From the NCBI GenBank assembly GCA_029532625.1, contig JARFXM010000008.1, positions 2,542,001 through 2,606,000 of the forward strand: a stretch of DNA of 64,000 nt, given 5' to 3'. A program made the translations under genes and the position numbers. The stretch comes from Lomentospora prolificans (taxonomy: Eukaryota > Ascomycota > Sordariomycetes > Microascales > Microascaceae). Within the stretch, counting starts at the first letter, position 1; every line of letters starts with the position of its first letter. Below, in pieces: positions 9,747 to 21,054 of the stretch. The notes under the pieces are model-generated. The model worked only from the letters and a program-made list of their open reading frames with translations, was not told where the DNA came from and did not search any database.

Positions 9747-12700
9747 AGTTTTGGTAGGTTGTACCCGGTGTGCCCTAGAGGAGGTGAAAGAGCCTATTTA
9801 AAGGGCGAAAGGGAGGTCTCGGACGTGATGAGGAAGGTAGGATGGGCGGTCTACCCTTGGCCCCAAGAGTGGGTTTCTGGGTGGGTAGGCAAGCCACTCT
9901 CCTGCACGTCGGAGGTGCTTTTTGCAAATGTGGGAGGGGTTTCCCGTGTCCTGTTGGCTCGGGACCACTGGTTGTTGTTTTGGGCTTCCCTTTGTTTCTG
10001 AGCCTTTCTGGTGTGTGTCTCACTTGATCGGGTGTCGCGGAAGCAAGAACTACTTTATGAACGGAATTGTCTTTAGGGAGAACAGAGCGAAAAGGAAACA
10101 GACAAGGTCGGCGAAGTTGCTCAATAAAAAAAGAGTTTTGGGGTTGGCTGAGGTGGTGAGGCGCACGAGGGGATTGGGCAGCTTCCGAGATGCGCAAATG
10201 GACGTCTGGGGGAGCAAACAGTTGCACAAGCGCTGTTTAGCGAGGTGGGAGGGATGGAGGGTCGCACGCTTCTCCGCTGGTATTCGAAAGGGGAGAGGGT
10301 TGAGTCCTATAACGGTTTATGGGGCTGAGAAGCTGGCTCGTCGATCGAATTGCGAAATACGGCGTCTCGGAGCGAAGGAGAGCGACAGTCGAAAGACAGG
10401 AAGTAGCTATTCGGAGCAGTTGCTCGTGGAAAGGGAGCCAAACCGATCGTATTGCTCGAATTAGGCAAATGGTGGGGCGACAAGCGTTTGAGGGATAGAA
10501 GGCATAGATTGGATTATGGATTGGGCGAGGAAGCTTGGAGGGTTGATTGATTGAATTGGGGCTTATCGAGTGTCTCGAACATAGAGTTGGTAAAATTAAT
10601 GCGGAACCCTATTACTGGCCGTAGATTGGATTCGACGTTTCGGCGAGAGAGAAACCCCGATCGAGAAGCTGGCCAGGCGGTTGCTCGTTATGGATTTGGG
10701 GTTAGGCTGAGGGGTATTTGGATTTTGGCCTTTTTTTGTTCGGCAGGAATTTTGGCCGGATTCGAAGTATTTTCCGGCTGATGATGGTGGGTTAGCAAAG
10801 GGATCAAACACATTGAAAAGGGAGCAGAGCACAGATCGATCGTGGGAATGAAAAGGAAGTGGATGGTGAGGAATATCATACAGAATGAGAAGCGAGACAC
10901 TGACTGATTGCCGAGATGAAAGGAGATCAAGGCCGAGCAAAGACAAAGGGTCAGCTGGCGAAGTTGAGTGCGAGGCGGGAGTGGTTATGAAAGCGGGATC
11001 GGATCTCTTTTTAGACGAAAAGGTGTGTATAATATGGACATTGACGCCGGGCTGGCTGGGCTGGTCAAGGGCTACTAGTACTAGCGCCTTGAGATGTGGA
11101 TGGCGGCCCCTCCACTTCTTCTTTTCGTCTGGTGCCCTTTGTTCTCTTTGCAGGTGGGCAAATGGTCAGTGACGAAAAACGGAAGAATTGGCAAGACGCA
11201 AATGGAGCGTCAACGCTGAGATGACGCCGTCCAACGTTGCATCAATGGGGCCCGGTTCCCATTTCGGTGGGCTAGACTTGCAGAAGGTACCGCTAGCCCG
11301 TACCACCACCAACTAAAACTACAACCACTTCACCACGTCCGAGGGGCTAACAGTAAAGTACCCAACCCGGGCTCTATCTGGCTTCGACCCTTGACCCCTG
11401 TCGCTCGCGGGCGCGCCAAAGCTGGGCTTCGAGCTTGGCCAGCAAGCCAAGCAGGGCAAGGTTCAATAGACCCAACTTGAACCTTGTATTATTATTACAC
11501 TGGTGAGTTGAGTTGGCGAGGAAGCCGGACAGGAAAGAAGAGCATTAATGGCCCCTGATATATGTCATGACGATGATATGTCGCTTCTCCGCCATCCGGA
11601 CTCGGGAGCCGTTTTGAAACTGGCGACAGGGAGACGACAATGAGCGACAAGACTTACGTCTGCTATAACGTGCCACGCCCATTGTGCTAAGGGTCTGGCC
11701 GGGCAAGCGAGGCAAAAGCCCTGTATCAAGTGTGACCTTCTTTTGCGGCCGAATGTTTTTGACTTCTTGCTGGCCATGAGCTTTGTTTTTTTCTTTTTTT
11801 TTCTTTTTTTCTTTTTCGTTTTTTATTTGTTTTGATCTTCCTTTCTGGCATCTATGGGCGTACGTCTTAGCTTCTCTGTTTGTGCACGCTTCTGCAGCCG
11901 TGATGATGGACGGCTTCTTTTTGTGGGGTGTAATGTAACCAATCGACAGGTCTAGTGGTCATTTGGCCAGCCCTTCACTTGTCCGGCGTGCTAAGTCGTG
12001 GCTTCCCGAGGACACGCCATTGGTGTGACGCCATTACTGGCCTGACTTTGACATTCCTTGTCTGGTATTAGACGACAGTGGCTGGCTACCGAGGGGCCAG
12101 CAGCGTTCTTGGGTGTGCGAGACATGATGGGGATGGACCATGCCCAGATTTTAGCGGCTGTGCCCTCTTGGTTTGCATGTTTGTATGGCCATGGCTAGCT
12201 AGCTGGCAAGCTACCCTTGTCCTATCACCTCAACTCTGATTGATACCCTATCAGTCAAGAATATCCGTCGTGTCCGGCTCCAGCCTGTTATCTTTTGCTG
12301 TTTTGTCAGTCAACAGCATGCAGCCTCTCATAATTCGCTGCCAGGTTGTGCGGTGACAGTCGAACCCAACAAACGGTGACAGGCGCTTCCTTCACATTGC
12401 CCGACTTTGCGAAGGCCCATTTGTCTCGCTCCACGTCAATTGATCCGCAAGGGCTTCGGCCCTGTTGGTCCCAGACCCGTTTGAGTGATCGTCTCCCAGC
12501 TCAGAGACGAACTCGACTAAGCTCAATTGCACGTCTCACTTGTTCTTTCCCAGTACTGGCGCTCAACCGCGCTGGGATTTTCTTCCCCTTGTGAATGGTC
12601 AGGTCAACCGGCTTTGCCAGTTCTTGGAGCCGCTGCCGTAACCCTCGCTCCTCCAGAGGCAAGGAAAGCGTCCAAGGCTTTAGTCCCCCACCTAGCACCG

Positions 12701-15700
12701 ACGAAGTACCAGCACACCCACCACCAAACCACCAAATCGATTCTTGCCCACGATAGCGGCATAATCCAAACTAGTGGTCGAGAAGCGCCGATTGGAATCC
12801 ATGCCGGCTCCCCGCCCCGGGCTCGTGCGCCTCAGAACCGAAGACTGCGAGGAGTAGGGTCCGACTTGGGAGTACCTCATTTCATCCTCAGGTAGGCATT
12901 TTTCTCGCGCCCAAAATTTACCTCATCCAGCTCTCTCCCTTAGTGCTCATTGTGCTCTCACAAAGTACCAATCGCACTCCCCCGTCTCGTCGGGTAGAAC
13001 ACCGAGTCCTTTTGTGCGCTGTCTCTGTCACTCTCTTCGCTTCCTCCCTTCTCGTGGTCGCTCGGCGACGCAGGTACGAAGTACCTCGCTCCTAGCGGAG
13101 CGCGATGCCGGCTCAAGCTGGCTATGTGGGGTGGAGCATCATGACGACAGGGACGGAAGTGGAAAGGCCAAGGACTTCGGCGCCCACCACACAAGTGTCA
13201 GCAACCTGGCCTGGGTCCTAGGCCAAGACTTGTGGCGAGGTAAAAGGGTCCTTGCGGCAACACGATCTCTATTCAGAGAAAAATGCTCCGGTTGACCGCG
13301 GGAGAAGAGTGCTTCAAGCGACATCTTGGAGAGATTACAGGACGGAAAGAGCCAGCAACCCAAAGCGAGGCCGCAGGTACAAACTTGCATTGAACGTGAG
13401 AAGTACAACTTGTGGCCCGGCACTCTTGAAACCCTTCCAACCTCAATTATTTGACATGCACGCTATCTCTCCACGGCCGCGCCTGTGGCCTCTTCTTTGA
13501 AAAAAAAAAAAAAAAAAAAACAGTGGGCTGCTGAGACCTGCATACGAAGTACATTGATGAATGATAAATGGCTGCACCGTAAAGTACCTGCAGTCGCGCC
13601 TCGAGATCGCCGAACCAAAAACAGAGAACCGAACACGATTTCGCTCTGGTCTCCTTCGTCCGATGCGGCGTTCCCGTGAAATGGTGTCTCAGACGAGGCG
13701 AGGGATCATCGGGATTGGGGTGTTGCCAGTTAGCCGGGGAGCCCACCAGCTGGTAATCTTGGATTGTTCTTGGCCCTGGTCGCGATCTAAGAACGTGCTT
13801 GGCAAGGCACTGCAACTCCGGCAGATTCGGCCGGGTGGGTTGTTTCTAGGAAATAAAAAAAGCTGGCAGCAAACTCCAATTTATAGTGGCGATTCAAATG
13901 GACAGTCGGCCTTCTTCAACTGTTCTCTGCGGTCATTCCATTCTCTCATCATGCTCGCCGCCTTGGCTGGATTATCAAGGATTGATGGTTCGAAACGGGT
14001 CCCGATAGCCCCTAATCCGGAAGGCCTCAATTGCCATCACCACCCGTACACCATTCTCACGCGGATTGCAAGAGAAGAAAAGGAACCAATGCCGATTCCA
14101 TATGTAAGTGTAGCCTGGATTGGTGGAAAACAGGTAAACAGGCAAGCAATGGCAGACGGTGATGCTGCAATCTGAAGGAAGAAGCGCTGGATGTACGCTT
14201 ACGAATCCAGGCCAAAAACCGCGAGTGCAATGGTCTATTACCAGCATTGTGTGATTAAGCCCAAGAGGGCATATGTCATACGAGACGAGTACATTGTCCG
14301 CCAGAATATTGAAATCGATGCGAAGCCAATATCGGTAGATTATCTAGCACCGCTCGGTGTCGTAACATTCAACATGGGCAATTTCGAGAAAGAGAACGGG
14401 GAAATGGGTGGACCATCGTCATCGCTGGTCGGTTAAGATGTGATATTAGTCCCATTGTCGCTTGCGGCTGACGAAAATAGGTGGCATTTCGAAATGGCAT
14501 TGATAGCGGGCAATTCCGCCGCATTCCATTGAGTCGCTGGCTATAGTTTCTTCTTTGTACGAAGTAGATGAGGTCACACTGTCGTCTCAAGGCGACGTTG
14601 ATTTGCTGGTGGAACCGGCTATTAGACTGTCTCGCTTATTGCTCCTCTGCGGTACACTTCTTTAATCCTATCCGTCGAGCTCTACGCGGGGACCAGGAGA
14701 GGGGGGTTTTCTTGATTCGGCTTCGGAAATATTCTCAGATTCGAAAATTGTGCTCGATGACCGCCCATTGCCAGATGGTCGCGCCTGGGCATCTTTCCGG
14801 GTTCGCACAGCATCCCCTGCACAGTCGATCGGCTCTTGCAGACTGCACGCCAGCCAGCAGTGCGGGCAGGCCAGGCTAGGTGGCCAGAGTTATCTCGTCA
14901 ATCTCGCCAATATGCGTGACCGAGGCGATGGCCAGCGGAAGATGGGCCTGGTAAACACTCACTGGGGCACGACCCCACCGCAAGCTCCATCTGTCTTTGC
15001 TGGCTGTTCCGCTCACTGGCCAGCATCGTGCATTGAGGAAGCGGTGGGGACCTACCCCCATTCCGTCCATGGCCAGCCATGCCTGGCGCCATTGCCAGGC
15101 GATTGGCATTGGAGAGTGTACATCCATCACTTTGGCGTTACCTGGGGGCCTGGCTGGCCGGGGCCTTCTAGTTTATTCCAGCTGAGCAAGGATCGATAGC
15201 CCAGCCAGCTGTAACTGAGCAAAGACCAACAACTCATCCCACCAAACCCCGTCTATCCGGAGGATCACACCCAGCTGATTGGGTCCCTGTCTCGAATCTC
15301 CACTGTCGTGGTTGCCTTCAACACCAGACCCGCTGGCTGCGAGGAAAACGGGCACCATGGTCGGCCATCCCCGCGTCTGACGGCCAAACATGCGCCCATT
15401 CCTGCCCTCCAATTCGATGAGAAGGGTAATAATAAGAGGGGGGAAAGAAAGGCGGGATAAAACGGTTTCCAGGCACAAAACTTTCGAGCTATCGCCGAAT
15501 TGGAATGAACAGCTCCAAGCCCGAGTCCGGGGTGGCTTGGTGGTCGAGAGCGAAATGAACATGCCGTTTTGAGAAACCCCGCAATGCTATTATTCCCTTT
15601 GCTCGATGCATTATTACCAGCCGCATGTACCTTCGTATAGCCTGGTGTGCTGTAGTTTGATAAGAGCTTTCCATGCTGGCCAAGTCTGGAGACAATATTC

Positions 15701-17441
15701 TTGGGACCCGAGCATGGGGCCTCACCAGGGACGTGTCCAGACACCTGGAACAAGCTAGCGTCGGTCCTGCAATTGAATTGATGCCGTTGAATAGCTTCAA
15801 AATAGACGTGTCAATCACAGGAAAAAATATATATATTTTTTCTCATTTCCAAATGAGGGCTTTTCTCCCCTCCTCAGGCGGCGGTGGATGCATCAGCTAC
15901 TAGCGCTTCTGCACTCATCTTCATTGATCCCGTTACACCGCCAGTCTCAGCGACAACTTATATTGACAGCCCAAAAGTATTGATCTCGACCTATTAGTTA
16001 GGCTCCCGGTATGAGAAACGCGGAAAACGGGAAGGGATTGACTTGCCCGAAGGGGGAAGTACTTCCTCTCCTCCAAACCCTACGCGTTGCAGCCTTATGG
16101 TGGGAAGCACCAGCTGCGTGGCTTGGCTTCATCGTGCTAATCCAACATGTCACAACCGTGATCGGATTAGGAAACTAGTGCGATCCCAGAACACTACATG
16201 TCAGCCACTCCGTAGGCCCTTGACTACCTTGGTTATTGTTTTTTCCAGACGGTGGCATATTCGCCGTGTACTCTCATACTTGCCGTGCTACTCTTATTGG
16301 ACGCGAGTCATCGGCGGGTCTCACCCGGGCTGTTCGCTCTCTCTGCTGGGAACCCAGCTGCACATACATATGTAGGGCTTACATGTATCGAGCGGGGTGT
16401 TTGGCGTCTTGTTTTCTTCCTGTTTTCCCGTTTACCTTGGTGAGGAGCTGCGTTGGCAATCCGCGGGCTTGCTACTCTCGGAGCTTTTGCCCAGGTCATC
16501 TTGAATCAGATGATGAGAGCGCAAAGGGCCGACATTGATTCTTTGGTTCTTAACGCATGTCAGAGGCTTTGGGTGGTATTGGGAGAGGAGTGGGAGAGTA
16601 TGCATGTTGCTGTATGGGCCTTTGCAGATGGGTTGACATTCTAGAACTCCTCGGCGAGCTGCGAGATGGAATGTCGGGCGCAGGGTTTTGACTTCGAACC
16701 ACCTTTCAGATGCCGTTTCCGCCGGATTCTAATCGACCGAAGCTGCCGGCCCCGGCTACGCTATTTCGTTCGCGGGTTTTCCTCGCAGGCTATACCCGAG
16801 TTCGTTGATGTTTAAAAGACTGATGTCATGTCATTGTAGGAACGAGGCGAGTCAGATTGATTATCGTATTCGTCAGATCTTGGTTTGTCTCTACTATTAT
16901 GGGGTGTTTTCATTCAAGATTCAACAGACACAACGCGCTCCTCCAGTTCTGCTTTGGCACATCGAACATTCGAACGGGCTGGCTTGATGTCATTGGAGTT
17001 GGGGTCTGGGTAGATTGAAAATGAGGAATCGCATTAGCAATACTCCAGCCTTAAATATACTAATCATGAAGAGCCATTTAACTGTGATTTGGACGATATA
17101 TGCTGCTCTCCATTCATTGACAAAGCTAACAACTAGTTGTCTCAGCTGTCGAGGATATTGGTTCTAGGGAACAGGAAGGGAATCCGAGCGTCTCGGCCAA
17201 GATCATGGAGTTTCCGATCCATTAAAGGCCTCATGGCACTGTAAGGCGGTGCTAACAAGACTTCCATGTTGGCTTCTTGTACAACGGCATCCAAGCCCAA
17301 AGCACAGAGGAGCACCAGGCTACAGCCTGCTCTTTGAGAGAAAAGGCATCCTCGGTGTCGAAAATGCAATCAAGAAGTCTTCGTAACATCACGAAACCTA
17401 TACGAAACTCTTCAGATTGACCCTATATATAGTTTCTTATC
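9747..17441. other. Gene-poor region, 7.7 kb
   Basis: No open frame here carries a recognisable domain; the longest (13561-14175, + strand, 204 codons) has ordinary composition and no family motifs. The part just upstream of 9746 is probably promoter and 5' UTR for the 8658-9746 gene. Simple sequence includes a T-rich tract (11787-11830) and an A tract (13500-13520). CTGGC/GCCAG-rich patches and short TACGAAGTAC-like words recur. I cannot assign a function. Confidence 0.5.
13500..13520. repeat. Poly(A) homopolymer, 21 bp
   Basis: An uninterrupted run of 21 A lies in intergenic DNA. It could be a replication-slippage homopolymer or the tail scar of a retroposed copy; I see no target-site duplication or retroelement frame next to it. 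Confidence 0.9.
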
Positions 17442-18298
17442 GTGGCTTCACGGCAGCAGCATATATCCAGAGAAGTGTTCCAGCACTCCAGAAATCCCAG
17501 CACGATGGCAGCATCTACGTCGAACAGGGCAGCCCACAATATCTCCAACAAGGCGATCAGCGAGTATAAAGCGAACCTAAAGGGCGCCGCTCTCTACAAC
17601 GAAATCCTTACGACAACTTCGATCGACCAAGTGTACGATCTTACCGATCAGCTGCAAAAGGAGCAAGGAAGAGGGAATCACCTTCGGAACCCCGGAAAAG
17701 TCTCGAGATACCTTGAGCGTCTAAGGCGGTACGCCGGAGCCATTGATACTTTTGTCCAAGCGAAACCAAAATATTCTTGTCCTGATCTGGGGACCGCTAA
17801 AGTTCCTTCTACAATGGACTAGCACTTTGGCAAAGTCCCTCGATGCTTTAGTGAACAAGATCGCGGAGATATGGGACTTGCTTCATGAGCTTGACCAAGC
17901 AGCTGAGCTCTCCAGCACGAACAAGTATATCAATGATGTTCTCGCTCTTTTATTCTAGGATCTGCTCGACTTTTACCTCGTGACTTTGAAGTCCTTTAGC
18001 ATGACTACTCAGTTTTCAATGTCTGAAAGTGCCATGTCAACTTCATAAGATGTTAATAGCTCGCCTGGGTGGAAATCGTTCTTCGAAGCTCTGTGGCCAA
18101 AAAGAAAGGCAGGGCCTATCGATCAAGTCATCGGTAGATTTGAAAAACATACATCTCACCTACGGAACGGGGTTCGGCTTGAGCTAATCCAAGAGGAACA
18201 CGACGCTCACGTGCGTGAGATGGAGCACTTCACCAAGACAGAGGCGTCAAATAGACGGCAGGAGTATAGTATTATGGGAACCTGGCCGACGGTTTAAG
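17442..18298 (+). pseudogene. Relic of a STAND/NLR-type protein, N-terminal domain (DUF7708-like)
   Basis: The frame opens at 17442 or at a second ATG (17505, MAASTSNRAAH) and reads through EILTTTSIDQVYDLTDQLQKEQG and SRYLERLRRYAGAIDTFVQA. It then needs a one-base shift near 17765-17775 to continue as LVLIWGPLKFLLQWTSTLAK. A TAG at 17956-17958 interrupts it where a CAG codon would fit (a C-to-T change), and a further piece with FFEALWPKRK and RFEKHTSHLRNGVRLELIQEEHDAHVREM follows, ending at 18298. The IWGPLKFLL helix and the layout match the N-terminal domain of fungal NACHT-type STAND proteins, a family linked to allorecognition. No NACHT ATPase or repeat domain follows. The breaks make it a pseudogene; domain naming is from memory of the family. 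Confidence 0.75.
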
Positions 18299-18439
18299 TG
18301 CCCCTAGTTGGGGTACAAGTCACTTTGGATCCGCTTCAAAGAGAAGAAGACTAGGCAGCAACATCGCCAGGAGCATGATCGGCCATGGAGCTGAAAATCC
18401 GTGGGGTTCTAAAATCAAAATCTCTGGATCTGGCCCTAT

Positions 18440-19720
18440 TGTCCGTCGCCTCAATCACATGCTCGGTATATCTGGCTGAGAAACTGGCTGTCCTTGGAGA
18501 AAACTTTGAACGGGCAGCGCGGCCCTCTCCAACCAAGCCCACTACACAACTGGCAGCAAAGCAGAACGATTATCGAGCGACCACGTTCATGCAGTTTCTT
18601 ATTATACCGAGGTCGCATGCTCCTTGCTGTTCTAACATATTGCGTATCGAGGCACCTGGCAAGTTTCGAGGCTCTCCGTCTGATCTGATTTACGGCATGT
18701 AGAACAAGTTGCAAGGCCCCCGTGATCGTCTCTGTCAGGTTCGTCGGCCCGTTATTCGCATTTGTTGCACAAGAGATGCCCGCATAGTAAGTTGATACCA
18801 CCGGTCGAGTCCATGGCTCTTTTTCCGCACTTAGAACAGCGCTGTTGCTTTTGGTGTATCGCCCGCCAGTCAACGATGGCCGAAACCTCTGACCTTGAAG
18901 GCTTCCAAAGCATCTACGGGCAGCATTCGCTCCCCGTAGTTGCAAATAAACCGTAGGAAGTTAATTAAACAGAGAATATTTCCATCACCTTTAAGGCCTC
19001 CAGTTGTGACAGCACGCTTCTTTTGTAGAGTGTTTCGGCAAGACGCAAGCTCGGCCGCCTTAGAGTTGAAGAACCTGTAAATCTCACCTTTCGACTTGGT
19101 TAATCCCAACCATGTAACTTTTTCTATGGGTGGCAGAAGCACTGAAATCAGAGAAGAGAGGCCCGAGATAGTCCGTCGAAGCCAAGTAGCCTTTACGAGA
19201 CCCTGGAGACGCTCTAAACTACCACGCTCTTTCTTCCTTAGCGGGAGAGAGATGCGCTTATCGAAGGCTCTCTTGTCTAAGAGGTGTGGGACTTGTAGGA
19301 AACTGAGGAGGGCACCGTAGTCGTCGATGGAATTATGAATGAGAGTGCTTGTTAGACACTAGCGGTAGTGGGAACGCTCAGATATAGGAAGGGCAGCTTT
19401 GTGAAGTTGCGAGGACCGGGATCGAATTCGGTGCGCTTCAATGAGTCAACAATGACTTTCCTTGCCTGAGAGGAAATGCTAGAACAAACATTCGTCAAGG
19501 ATAACTCGATGTCAGCGGTGAGAGAAGAGACCATGCTTTTTCGAATCACCGGCCCTGCTCCATTCTTCTCGGAGAACCTCGTACGTAGTCAGTACGATGT
19601 CACCTTTTCGGCAAGGATGCAGTATATAGTTGTCTTGAAGGACCATAGTATGTGGTGACTGCAATTCTTCCTTTATCAATGTGCCTAAACCATTCAATGT
19701 CAAGTGTTTTTGTCTCCCTT
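18440..19720 (-). pseudogene. Relic of a SNF2-family ATPase with RING finger (Rad5/SHPRH type)
   Basis: Several minus-strand frames, joined only by shifts, read as consecutive SNF2 pieces: GDIVLTTYEVLREEW (about 19580-19605), a degraded motif III IHNSIDDYGALLSFLQVP (about 19285-19345), LVKATWLRRT, LPPIEKVTWLGLT (about 19090-19135), a DALEAFK segment, and a zinc-finger piece with CSKC, CGH and CNKC (about 18765-18850). A RING between the two SNF2 lobes is the Rad5/Rad16/SHPRH arrangement. No helicase-C motifs are readable after the finger, and the Walker A region upstream is not recognisable. Motif III has lost its canonical Gly-Thr-Pro-Ile-Gln. The breaks show it is not functional. It faces the NLR relic tail to tail. 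Confidence 0.75.
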
Positions 19721-20151
19721 CTTTGTGAGCTGAACTCTCTTACTCCTTGATTTGCACTTCCCACACCAGGACGGCTGTAACAGTGCTAGAACACATAAAC
19801 ACAGCACTGATAATAATATATAATTGGAAGCACCAGCCCATAGGATGTACTTGATTTTGGCACCATCTACGCGATCGAGTTCATCCCTTTCCCAGGAAAT
19901 TGGCGATTTTTTAGCCTCGAGAGCAGGTTCGTCCTGGGTTGAGGTTTCGATGGTCCCCGAAGCTCCAGGTGACTCGACTGGCGATTCCTTTTTCTCTACC
20001 ACAAACCCTTCGGAGCTACCACCTTCAGCGACCAGGTTGCTCCCTTCCATCGAAGGTCGAACCAGAGGGGGATCCACTCACTCACGTTCGAGCCTTGGAG
20101 AGATTGGCAGTTGCTAAATCCTAACTGGGAGTGGAGGCCTGGACTCCTATA

Positions 20152-20634
20152 TCAACCCACAAATCCCGTAACGGAACTTTTCAAGAGGACTGCCATTTGA
20201 TCGTCATCAGTCCACATCTCGAAAGCTAAGTCGGGAAGAAAACCCTCCCCGGAAATATCCACTCCCGCATCTCCTGAACGGTGTAAAGGGGATACGTCAT
20301 TACAAGGTGAGATGGGTAGCATTGAGGGACTCTCCGCCTCTATCGACGGATAAACTCCCAAAGCTAACAGGGCCGTCGGTAACATTGTAAGCTGGGAGCG
20401 CATCTGGAGGATGTAGCAGCTGTAGGCAAAAGTAACTTTTTGCGAATCCTCTATATGCTGCAGTGATTCCCGCGTACTGACCAGTGCCGGAATAGTCTCA
20501 TCCTGGTCCCAAACTTCCGGTCGTGCGGCACGCTTCGAACAGGCGTGCGTCTGAGACCAATCAGGAGGACATGACCACTTTCGCTGGTTTGGAGTACCGC
20601 TGCTGGGGGAAGCAGCCCCGTCCGTTTCCTAGTC
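20152..20634 (-). other. Open frame without recognised family, possibly part of the neighbouring relic
   Basis: A minus-strand frame stays open for about 160 codons from just after a TAG (20632-20634) to a stop at 20152. An internal ATG at 20403 begins MRSQLTMLPTALLALG. It contains KWSCPPDWSQTHAC and FEMWTDDDQMAVLL. It lies upstream of a second frame (20077-19700) with SPISWERDELDRVDGAKIKYI and then a hydrophobic run that may be an unspliced intron. Together these might be the decayed 5' part of the SNF2 gene, but I see no diagnostic motif. Low certainty. Confidence 0.3.
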
Positions 20635-20690
20635 CATCTTAACCTTAGGCCTGTAACCTTTGAGTCGATCCGTAAATGACTGTTTAGTAT

Positions 20691-20760
20691 GTACGTGCTT
20701 CAGCCACGTTAACAGCGTGGCTACTCAAAGAGCCTGATGGCTCGGAAGCAAGGGTGGTAC
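20691..20760. repeat. Fold-back sequence with three perfect stems (possible structured RNA or small mobile-element remnant)
   Basis: Bases 20696-20701 (TGCTTC) pair with 20745-20750 (GAAGCA). Inside, AGCCACG (20702-20708) pairs with CGTGGCT (20716-20722) around a seven-base loop, and GAGCC (20730-20734) pairs with GGCTC (20739-20743) around TGAT. That makes 18 perfect pairs in 55 bases, a three-way-junction shape. GTAC flanks both ends (20691-20694 and 20757-20760). It is not a tRNA: no TTCGA loop and wrong arm sizes. Function unknown. Confidence 0.5.
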
Positions 20761-21054
20761 TTTACTTTTCGGCGATGAGAATATATCAGTGAATGACAAT
20801 GGCCGCTTCGCTGGCTTGTCACAGTAGAATGTGGGCGTTCGGGTGACACAAGATGTGATCAAGGGCGGGTGCCTCGTTGGCCTGCCCAAGAACGCGCATC
20901 CCAAGTCCTCGGATTTGGGCATCGATTCGCATTTACTCGGATGTTCTGCCCAAAGCTGTATTATCAAGTATATATATGGAAGTGAAGTATGTATCCAAGC
21001 CACATATCGCCTCGCTTGATTTATATCTACTCACCCACTTTTCGCATTTCCCAT

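Noticed and set aside
13500..13520. Poly(A) tail of a retroposon
   Set aside because: No retroelement frame or target-site duplication beside the tract.
13561..14175. Plus-strand open frame of 204 codons
   Set aside because: No recognisable motif or splice partner; considered chance in gene-free DNA.
20691..20760. tRNA or tRNA-like gene
   Set aside because: Stems pair well, but there is no TTCGA-type loop, no CCA-stem geometry and no A/B box spacing.
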